Source: Amycolatopsis granulosa
Lineage (GTDB): Bacteria > Actinomycetota > Actinomycetes > Mycobacteriales > Pseudonocardiaceae
Direction of reading: 5' to 3'
Assembly (NCBI RefSeq): GCF_011758745.1
Contig: NZ_JAANOV010000001.1
Span: 868,001-932,000, forward strand
DNA: 64,000 nt
Shown: positions 17,593 through 24,235 of the stretch, piece after piece
Layout of the letters: each line of letters opens with the position of its first letter
Numbering within the stretch: position 1 is the first letter of the stretch
Program-made: the position numbers and the translations under genes
The notes under the pieces: generated by a model
Databases searched by the model: none
Told to the model about the DNA's origin: nothing
The model's input: the letters and a program-made list of their open reading frames with translations, nothing else

Positions 17593-18255
17593 GTGCGGGT
17601 GCACGCCGACCGGGTCACCGTCGAAGGTCCGCACGGCACGGTGCTGCCGCCGACCTCGCTCACCGTCACCGAGGGCGAGCTCGCCTTCGTGCACGGCGAG
17701 CCGGGCGCGGGAGTCACCGCGTTCGGTCTCGCCCTGACCGGGCGGATGCGGCCCACGACGGGACTCGTGACGCTCGACGGCAAGGCCGACGCGGCCCGCC
17801 TGCGGGCGACCGGCGCGGTGGTGGACGCGCCGGACATCACGGCACCGGAGGACTCGCTGCCGGTACGGATGGTGATCGCCGAGGAGCTGTCCATCGGGAA
17901 GCTGCCCGCCGGGAAGGACGACGTCGCGCGGTGGCTGGCCGAGCACGACCTCGCCGGTCGCGCCGGTGCCCGGTTCGAGCACCTGTCCGCGGACGAGCGG
18001 CTCCGGCTGCTCACCGCGCTCGCCGCGGCGCGCCCGGGTATCCGGCTGCTCGTGCTCGACACCCCCGACCGGCACACCAGTGACTTCGCGAGCTGGACCG
18101 GCCTCGCCCGGACCTACGCCGAGCGCGGATTCGCCGTCGTCGTGCTGACCGCCACCACCCCGCCCGAGGTGCTGCCCGCTCCCCCGGCCCGGCTCGGCCG
18201 GACCGAGCAGCCCGAACCCGAACTCGTGCAACTCGCGCAAGGAGACCCGCAGTGA
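17593..18255 (+). CDS. Degenerate ABC-transporter ATPase-like protein
   Basis: 220 residues in an ABC-ATPase frame but with altered catalytic motifs. The Walker A position reads GEPGAGVTAF (35-44), with Val in place of the invariant Lys. The signature reads LSADERLRL, and Walker B reads LLVLDTPDRH without the catalytic Glu. It should bind nucleotide weakly at best, and may regulate or scaffold the downstream YhgE-like membrane protein rather than power it. The GTG at 17593 follows a GGGGGG ribosome-binding site 12 nt after the operator; the stop overlaps the next start (GTGA). Confidence 0.75.
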   Translation: MRVHADRVTVEGPHGTVLPPTSLTVTEGELAFVHGEPGAGVTAFGLALTGRMRPTTGLVTLDGKADAARLRATGAVVDAPDITAPEDSLPVRMVIAEELSIGKLPAGKDDVARWLAEHDLAGRAGARFEHLSADERLRLLTALAAARPGIRLLVLDTPDRHTSDFASWTGLARTYAERGFAVVVLTATTPPEVLPAPPARLGRTEQPEPELVQLAQGDPQ

Positions 18256-20132
18256 CCGGACTTCGCCTCGCCGCCGGGGAACTGCGCCGCCTGACCGCCG
18301 GCAAGCTGCCCAAGCTGGCCGTGGCCGCCCTGGTGCTCGTCCCCCTGCTCTACGCCTCGTTCTACCTCTACGCCAACTTCGACCCCTACGGCCGGCTGGG
18401 CCACCTGCCCGCGGCGATCGTCAACGAGGACGCCGGCGCGAACGGCCGGGACGTCGGCGACGAGGTCACGTCCTCGGTCGTGGGCTCGCGCACCTTCCAG
18501 TGGCACGAGGTGTCCGCCGCCGAGGCCGACGCCGGGGTGCGCGACGACCGGTACTCCTTCGCGATCACCATCCCGCGCGACTTCACCGCCGCGCTGACCT
18601 CGAGCGGCGACTTCAACCCGCAGCGCGCCACCATCCAGCTGACCACCAACGACGCGAACAACTACCTGTCGCACACGATCGCGAACCAGGTGGCCGAGCA
18701 GATCCGCGGCACGATCGCGGAGAAGGTCGGCAACGAGGCCGCGAACCGGTTCCTGATGGGTTTTTCCACGATCTACGGCAAGACCCAGGAGGCCGCGAAC
18801 GGCGCGACCCGGCTCGCCGACGGCGCGACCCGGTTGCAATCCGGGCAGCAGCAGCTCGCCGACGGAGCCCAGCGGCTGGCGACCGGCAGCGCCCAGCTGT
18901 CCTCCGGGCTGGCCACGCTGAAGTCGAGCACCGCGACCCTCCCGCAGAGCACGCGGCAGCTGGCCGACGGCGCGCAGCAGGTCGCCGACGGCAACAGCCA
19001 GGTCGCCGCCGCCGGGTCCACCGTCACGAGCGGGTCGGCGCAGCTGGTCAGCGACCTCGACAACGTGAACAACCAGCTCACGCAGCGGCTGCGCGCCGCG
19101 GGGCTGTCCGACGCCGACATCCAGCGCGTGCAGGGTGTGCTGGGCGATCTGCGCTCCCCCGTCGACCAGGCGAACGCGAAGATCCAGCAGACCTCGGCCC
19201 AGCTCGACCAGCTCGCCGACGGGGCACGGCGGGTCGCCGCCGGTGCCGCCACCCTGGCCACGTCCGCGCCCGCCCTGACCAGCGGCATCGCGCAGGCCGC
19301 GGACGGCGCGAACACCCTGTCCACCGGTGCCGCGCAGCTCGACGACGGTGAGAAGACCGCGCTGTCCGGCACGCAACAGCTCGCCACCGGTGCCGGGCAG
19401 CTGCGCGACGGCCTCAACGCGGGGCTGCAGCAGATCCCCAACCCCAGCGACCCGACCCGGACCGCGACCGCGGACACGATCGCCGACCCGGTGACGGTCA
19501 ACTCGGTCGGCGTCGCCTCCGCCGGCACCTACGGCGCGGGACTCGCGCCGTTCTTCCTCGCCCTGGCCACCTGGATCGGCGCGTTCGTGCTGTTCCTGCT
19601 GATCCGGCCGCTGTCCGCGCGGGCGATCGCGGCCGGCACGGCGCCGCTGCGGGTGGCGCTCGGCGGGTGGCTGCCCTCCGCGCTGCTCGGCATCGCGCAG
19701 GTGGTCGTGCTGTTCGCGGCGGTGACCTGGTTCGTCGGCATCCACATCGCCCAGCCACTCGCCGCGCTGGCCTTCGCGATCCTCGCGTCGCTGACGTTCA
19801 CCGCGATCGTGCACGCGCTCAACGCGTTCTTCGGCGCGGTCGGCAAGTTCCTCGGACTGGTACTGCTGGTGCTGCAACTGGTCAGCGCGGGCGGCACATT
19901 CCCGTGGCAGACCCTGCCCGACGCGCTGTACCCGCTGCACGTCGTGCTGCCGATGGGGTACGTGGTCGACGGGTTGCGGCACCTGCTCTACACCGGCGCT
20001 TCGCTGCGCAACCTGCTCGACGTCGGTGTGCTGGTCGCCTACCTGGTCGGTGCGCTGGCGGTGTCGGCGCTGGCCGCGCGCCGGCAACGGGTGTGGACCG
20101 TGTCGAAACTCCAGCCGGAGCTGTCGCTGTGA
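18252..20132 (+). CDS. YhgE/Pip-domain, ABC-2-like membrane protein
   Basis: 626 residues. One N-terminal membrane segment (about 22-42) is followed by a large extracellular region. Its centre (about 190-400) is a long run of heptad-like repeats rich in LADGA, LATGA and QLSSG, characteristic of YhgE/Pip proteins. Five or six membrane segments at about 430-620 resemble the ABC-2 permease domain. Relatives include phage infection protein and ESX-like secretion accessories; the exported substrate is unknown. It is coupled by 4-nt overlaps to the degenerate ATPase before it and the TetR gene after it. Confidence 0.85.
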   Translation: MTGLRLAAGELRRLTAGKLPKLAVAALVLVPLLYASFYLYANFDPYGRLGHLPAAIVNEDAGANGRDVGDEVTSSVVGSRTFQWHEVSAAEADAGVRDDRYSFAITIPRDFTAALTSSGDFNPQRATIQLTTNDANNYLSHTIANQVAEQIRGTIAEKVGNEAANRFLMGFSTIYGKTQEAANGATRLADGATRLQSGQQQLADGAQRLATGSAQLSSGLATLKSSTATLPQSTRQLADGAQQVADGNSQVAAAGSTVTSGSAQLVSDLDNVNNQLTQRLRAAGLSDADIQRVQGVLGDLRSPVDQANAKIQQTSAQLDQLADGARRVAAGAATLATSAPALTSGIAQAADGANTLSTGAAQLDDGEKTALSGTQQLATGAGQLRDGLNAGLQQIPNPSDPTRTATADTIADPVTVNSVGVASAGTYGAGLAPFFLALATWIGAFVLFLLIRPLSARAIAAGTAPLRVALGGWLPSALLGIAQVVVLFAAVTWFVGIHIAQPLAALAFAILASLTFTAIVHALNAFFGAVGKFLGLVLLVLQLVSAGGTFPWQTLPDALYPLHVVLPMGYVVDGLRHLLYTGASLRNLLDVGVLVAYLVGALAVSALAARRQRVWTVSKLQPELSL

Positions 20133-20719
20133 GCCCGCGTGGTGAGCACACCAAGCAGAAGCTGTTCGAGTCGACGCTGCGCCTGGCCACCGCGAAGGGC
20201 CTCGCCGGGCTGACGGTGGACGAGATCGCGGCGGAAGCCGGGGTCGCCAAGGGCACGGTGTACTACAACTTCGGCAGCAGGGACGGGCTGATCGACGCGC
20301 TGCTGCGGTACGGCGTCGGTCAGCTCGCCGAGCGGTTGCGCGCGCACACCGGCGAACCCGACCCGGTGGTCGCGCTGGAGTCCATGGTGGACACCGGGCT
20401 GGAGTTCATCGCGACCTACCGCGGGTTTTCGCAGATCCTGGTGAGCGAGTTGTGGCGCACACCGGGCCAGTGGCACGAGACGTTGTCGCTGCTGCGGGAG
20501 GACATCATCTCGATCGTGGAGGAGCAGCTGCACCGGGTGGCCGACGCCGGACGCCTGCCGGCCGGGGTGCAGGTGCCCACCGCGGCAGCCGGGTTGTTCG
20601 GCACCCTGCTGGTGGTCGCGCTGGACTGGCAGGTGTTCCAGCCGCACCGCCCCCGCGCCGAGGTGCGCGACGGGATCATGCTGCTGGTCCGCGGCGTGGC
20701 CGGGGCGAACGGGGGCTGA
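20129..20719 (+). CDS. TetR family regulator of the YhgE/Pip operon
   Basis: 196 residues. The GTG start overlaps the stop of the membrane-protein gene. The HTH is LTVDEIAAEAGVAKGTVYYNF, and the C-terminal part resembles the TetR_C domain of such regulators (YRGFSQILVSELWRTPGQWHE). It is the last gene of the operon that begins behind the perfect operator at 17554-17581, so it is probably an autorepressor that releases the exporter when it binds ligand. Confidence 0.9.
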   Translation: MSPRGEHTKQKLFESTLRLATAKGLAGLTVDEIAAEAGVAKGTVYYNFGSRDGLIDALLRYGVGQLAERLRAHTGEPDPVVALESMVDTGLEFIATYRGFSQILVSELWRTPGQWHETLSLLREDIISIVEEQLHRVADAGRLPAGVQVPTAAAGLFGTLLVVALDWQVFQPHRPRAEVRDGIMLLVRGVAGANGG

Positions 20720-20721
20720 TC

Positions 20722-21588
20722 TCAGCCGACCGGCGCACCGGGGACGTCGGCGGTCCAGCCGGCCAGCAGCCGCAGCGCCGCCTCGGAGGCGGAGCCCGCT
20801 TCGGCGGTGTAGACGCACAGGATCTGGTCGGGGTCACCGGGCAGCATGAAGCACTCGTAGTTCACCACGAGGTCCCCGACCAGCGGGTGGCGGTAGCTCT
20901 TCGTGCCGTGGCTGCGGTCGCGGACGTTGTGGTCGGCCCACCAGCGCCGGAACTCGGGGCTGGCGACCGCGAGCTCCCCGACCAGCTCGGCCAGCAGCGG
21001 ATCGTCGGGGTGGCGGCCGGCGTCCAGGCGGAGGAGCGCGACGTTGTCCCGGGCCACCACCTCCCAGTCCAGGAAGAGCTCGCGCGCCGACTCGTCGAGG
21101 AACGTGTAGCGCAGCATGTTCCGATCGCGTGGCGGCAGCGCCTCGAAGTCGGTCAGCAGCGCACGGGCCAGCCGGTTGGCGGCGAGGACGTCCATCCGCC
21201 GGCCGAACACGAACGCCGGGGACACCTCGTCGAGGGTCTCCAGCATCCGGCGGACGCCCGGGCGCACGCGCTGCACGCGGGCGGCGGTCCGGCGCCGCGG
21301 GCGGCGCGAGTTGGTGCGCGCGATCTGCCACAGGTAGGAGCGCTCGGTGTCGTTCAGGCGCAGCGCGCCGGCGATGGCGTCCAGCACCTCGTCCGAGACG
21401 TGCGGAGCGCGGCCCTGTTCCAGCCGCGTGTAGTAGTCCACGCTGACGCCGGCGAGCCGGGCCACCTCCTCCCGGCGCAGCCCTGGCACGCGCCGGACAC
21501 CGCTCGTGCCGCCGAGTTCCACGTCGTCGACGCCGAGCCGCGCGCGGCGCGAGCGCAGGAACTCCTTCAGCTCCACGTTGTGATCCAC
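20722..21588 (-). CDS. XRE-type regulator with MmyB-like ligand domain
   Basis: 288 residues. Residues 1-90 form an XRE HTH (GLRREEVARLAGVSVDYYTRLEQG) and residues about 105-275 an MmyB-like ligand-binding domain (FVFGRRMDVLAANRLARALL, WWADHNV, HPLVGDLVVNYE). Such proteins commonly control a neighbouring dehydrogenase gene, and here an SDR gene is divergent. The start is a GTG at 21588. A 35-nt dyad just upstream (21614-21648) is the likely binding site. Confidence 0.9.
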   Translation of the reverse strand: MDHNVELKEFLRSRRARLGVDDVELGGTSGVRRVPGLRREEVARLAGVSVDYYTRLEQGRAPHVSDEVLDAIAGALRLNDTERSYLWQIARTNSRRPRRRTAARVQRVRPGVRRMLETLDEVSPAFVFGRRMDVLAANRLARALLTDFEALPPRDRNMLRYTFLDESARELFLDWEVVARDNVALLRLDAGRHPDDPLLAELVGELAVASPEFRRWWADHNVRDRSHGTKSYRHPLVGDLVVNYECFMLPGDPDQILCVYTAEAGSASEAALRLLAGWTADVPGAPVG

Positions 21589-21613
21589 CAGTTCATTCTG
21601 CCGGGCCGCGGGT

Positions 21614-21648
21614 CACCGAACCTGGTTCTGCCGGAACCAGGCTCGGTG
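21614..21648. promoter_or_regulatory. 35-nt dyad between divergent regulator and SDR
   Basis: The arms are CACCGA-A-CCTGGTTC (21614-21628) and GAACCAGG-C-TCGGTG (21634-21648) around TGCCG: 14 of 15 positions pair. It lies 26 nt upstream of the XRE gene and 110 nt upstream of the SDR gene and is the obvious candidate operator. Confidence 0.7.
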
Positions 21649-21757
21649 CGCCCGGTCACCGCGGGGCCGGAAGAAGCCGCCCACCGCCCGGCTCCCGCTG
21701 GTTGCATCAGTGGTGCGGCCGGACGGTCGCACTGGAGATCGAGGAGACACGCAAGCC

Positions 21758-22525
21758 ATGACCGTGCACACTTCCCTGACCGGGCGGATCGCCGTGGTGA
21801 CCGGCGCGTCGAGCGGCATCGGCCGGGCCGCGGCCGTGCGGCTCGCCGCCGCCGGCGCGAAGGTGGCCGTGCTGGCCCGCCGCGCCGACCGTCTCGCCGA
21901 GCTGACCGGGGAGATCGAGCGGGCCGGCGGTACGGCGCTGGCGCTGGCCGCCGACGTGACCGACGCGAGCGCACTGCGGTCCGCGGCCGACCGGGTGGCC
22001 GCCGAGCTGGGCACCGCGGACCTGCTGGTCAACAACGCCGGGGTGATGCTGCCCGCGCCGGTGGCGGAGCTGCGGACCGAGCAGTGGCAGCACCAGATCG
22101 ACCTCAACGTCAGCGGGCTGATGAACACGATCGGCGCGTTCGTCCCGCAGCTGATCGCCTCCGCCGCGGACCGCGGCGTGGCCGATCTGGTGAACACGTC
22201 GTCGATCGCCGCGCAGAACATCTTCCCGAACTTCGCGGTGTACTCCGGCACGAAGGCGTTCGTGACGCACCTGTCGCGGACGCTGCGCGCCGAGCTGGGC
22301 CCGAAGGACGTCCGGGTGTCGGCGGTCGAGCCGGGCATCGTGGGCACCGAGCTGCAAAGCCACGTCACCGACCTGGGCGCGCAGGATTGGCTGGCGGGCT
22401 CGAAGAAGGAAATGACGTGGCTGGCCCCCGAGGACGTCGCCGAGGCGATCGCGTTCCTGGCCGCCCAGCCCGCGCACGTGAACCTTCAGCAGGTCACCAT
22501 CATGCCCACGCGGCAGGCTGCCTGA
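21758..22525 (+). CDS. SDR family oxidoreductase
   Basis: 255 residues of classical short-chain dehydrogenase. The cofactor motif TGASSGIG is at 15-22, NNAG near 90, and catalytic Ser-Tyr-Lys in NTSSIAAQ and YSGTKAF. The Arg-rich region after strand 2 (ARRADRL) suggests NADP(H). The C-terminus resembles the YdfG-like 3-hydroxyacid dehydrogenase group. It faces the MmyB-like regulator, which probably controls it. ATG 21758 with GAGGAG upstream; a strong terminator follows. Confidence 0.9.
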   Translation: MTVHTSLTGRIAVVTGASSGIGRAAAVRLAAAGAKVAVLARRADRLAELTGEIERAGGTALALAADVTDASALRSAADRVAAELGTADLLVNNAGVMLPAPVAELRTEQWQHQIDLNVSGLMNTIGAFVPQLIASAADRGVADLVNTSSIAAQNIFPNFAVYSGTKAFVTHLSRTLRAELGPKDVRVSAVEPGIVGTELQSHVTDLGAQDWLAGSKKEMTWLAPEDVAEAIAFLAAQPAHVNLQQVTIMPTRQAA

Positions 22526-22569
22526 CCCCGCCACCGGCGGGGCCCGGCCGCGGCCGGCCCTCCGGGCAG

Positions 22570-22600
22570 CCGCGGGGACGACGCGGCGTCGCCCCCGCGG
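22570..22600. terminator. Strong GC hairpin terminator
   Basis: A 14-bp stem with one mismatch (left arm 22570-22583, right arm 22587-22600) and a 3-nt loop lies between the convergent SDR gene and the Rossmann-protein gene. There is no T-tract. Confidence 0.75.
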
Positions 22601-22619
22601 CCCAGGCGGGCGAACTCGG

Positions 22620-23225
22620 CTAACGCACCAGTGGCCGCAGCTGACCGACCTGGTGCACGGACGTGGCGTGCCCGGCGAGGGCCCGCCGCACGGCCTCGAG
22701 CACTCCCTCGCCGATCTCGGCCTGTGCGAGGGACCGGTCCGCGTCATAGGCGGAGACCGTGCCGAGCTGGACCACCTGGGTCGGGTGCAGCGGCAGGAGC
22801 GGGTCGGGCGGGTCACCGCTGGGGCCGCCGCGCACCTCGACCACCGCCGCATCGGCCGCGAGCAGCGGCGCCACCGCGCCCATCACCGCGCGCCGGTACT
22901 GCTCGTGGATCCACGCCACCAGCAGATCCGCCGGCCCGCGCAGGGCCGTCTCCGCCTTCGCGGCAAGCTCGCGCGGCCGGTCCCAGTGCGCCTCGACCCA
23001 GATCGCCTTGCCCTCAGCCCGGGAACGGGCGGTGCCCGGGCGGTACGGCCGGTGCCCGGGCCGCCGGAGTGCGCGCAGTGCGGCCACACCGGGCCGCGCC
23101 TCGCAGTCGAGCGGGTGGTACCGCCGGGACGGCAGCACCACGTGCCAGCCCTCCCGGGTCAGGACCCCGGCGACGTCGGCGAGCATCCCAGTACCCGCCA
23201 GGATCAGCGCTTTCCTGCCAGCCAT
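22620..23225 (-). CDS. Rossmann-fold (short-chain dehydrogenase-like) protein of unknown function
   Basis: 201 residues. The N-terminus ALILAGTGMLADVAGVL is a Gly-rich nucleotide-binding turn like that of a small SDR-like family also found in Bacillus. AIWVEAHWDRP and LLVAWIHEQY are further family-like segments. No SDR catalytic Tyr-x-x-x-Lys is evident, so it may bind NAD(P) without being a dehydrogenase. Start ATG 23225 with GTGAGG. It is transcribed in the same direction as the VOC gene but separated by 87 nt. Confidence 0.6.
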   Translation of the reverse strand: MAGRKALILAGTGMLADVAGVLTREGWHVVLPSRRYHPLDCEARPGVAALRALRRPGHRPYRPGTARSRAEGKAIWVEAHWDRPRELAAKAETALRGPADLLVAWIHEQYRRAVMGAVAPLLAADAAVVEVRGGPSGDPPDPLLPLHPTQVVQLGTVSAYDADRSLAQAEIGEGVLEAVRRALAGHATSVHQVGQLRPLVR

Positions 23226-23312
23226 GGCCTCACGCTACCTGGCGCGGGCCCCCCGGGCAGCCCGTCGAACGAGCCCCGTTCCCGCGGCTGCCGGCCCGGG
23301 AACCGCCGCACG

Positions 23313-23744
23313 TCACGCCCAGTCCTTACCGGGGTCGAACTCGTGACGCTCGGTGAGGCTGAACCAGTTGCCGGAGTCGTCGCGGAACACCGCTTCGATC
23401 CCGTACGGCCGTTCGGCGGGCTCCTGCAGGAACGTGACCCCGCGCGCGGCCAGCTCGGCGTGGGTCGCGCGGCAGTCGCGGGTCGTCCAGACACCCCCGC
23501 CCAGCGCGCCCTTGGCGACCAGTTCCCGGATCTGCTTCTCGGTTTCCGCGTCGTGCTGCGGCGGCCCCGGCTTCATCAGGATGAAGTCGAGGTCCGGCTG
23601 GTCGGGCGGGCCCACGGTGAGCCAGCGGAACTCCCCGATCCGCAGGTCCTGCCGCACCTCGAAGCCGAGCTTGCCGGTGTAGAACTCCTTCGCCGAGTCC
23701 TGGTCCAGCACGTACACGCTGGAATGGGACAGTCCCCTGATCAT
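23313..23744 (-). CDS. VOC family (glyoxalase/bleomycin-resistance fold) protein
   Basis: 143 residues with the paired beta-alpha-beta-beta-beta modules of the vicinal-oxygen-chelate fold: SHSSVYVLDQDSAKEFYTGK at the N-terminus and a second module ending VFRDDSGNWFSLTE. The early His and late Glu are placed as metal ligands in this family. The start ATG 23744 has AGGAGG. It lies 31 nt downstream of a small AraC-type gene, a common actinobacterial pair in which the regulator controls the VOC protein. Confidence 0.88.
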   Translation of the reverse strand: MIRGLSHSSVYVLDQDSAKEFYTGKLGFEVRQDLRIGEFRWLTVGPPDQPDLDFILMKPGPPQHDAETEKQIRELVAKGALGGGVWTTRDCRATHAELAARGVTFLQEPAERPYGIEAVFRDDSGNWFSLTERHEFDPGKDWA

Positions 23745-23775
23745 CACGGACCTCCTGTCGTCGAGGACCACGACG

Positions 23776-24216
23776 CTACGGGTCCGGAGCCCGCGGAGGC
23801 TTCTCCGACTGTGCGGTTCCCGGTGCCGGGCGGGTCCACATCATCAGGAAGCACCCCGGGACCGGCGGCGGCCCGCCGGCCCGCATCCGGGCGCGGTACC
23901 GGCTCGGCGACTCCCCGGTGATCTCCGCGAAGCGGCGGCTGAACGTGCCGAGGCTGGCGAAGCCGACGGCCAGGCAGACCTCGGTGACGGTGAGGTTCAC
24001 CGACCGCAGCAGATCCTGCGCGCGTTCGATGCGCCGCCGCGTCAGGTACGCCTTGGGGCTCTCCCCGTACGCGGCGGCGAACGAACGCGTGAAGTGGGAG
24101 CGCGAGCAGCAGGCGACCGCGGCGAGCCGGTCCACGTCGAGCGGCTCGGCGTAGTGCGCGTCCATCCAGTCCTTGGCGCGGCGCAACGGCGCCAGCACCA
24201 CCGCGCGGTCGTTCAT
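23776..24216 (-). CDS. Small AraC-type transcriptional regulator
   Basis: 146 residues, essentially only the two-HTH AraC DNA-binding domain (DVDRLAAVACCSRSHFTRSF, then VCLAVGFASLGTFSRRFAEI) with a short Pro-rich tail and no sensor domain. The ATG at 24216 lies 19 nt after the polA stop, so it could be transcribed with polA, and 31 nt before the VOC gene, its likely target. An upstream in-frame extension overlapping polA has no family content. Confidence 0.88.
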   Translation of the reverse strand: MNDRAVVLAPLRRAKDWMDAHYAEPLDVDRLAAVACCSRSHFTRSFAAAYGESPKAYLTRRRIERAQDLLRSVNLTVTEVCLAVGFASLGTFSRRFAEITGESPSRYRARMRAGGPPPVPGCFLMMWTRPAPGTAQSEKPPRAPDP

Positions 24217-24235
24217 CCTGCCCGCGCTCCCCGCG

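Noticed and set aside
18114..20087. A long minus-strand open frame opposite the YhgE-like gene
   Set aside because: Antisense artefact of the repetitive LADGA/LATGA region; no coding support.
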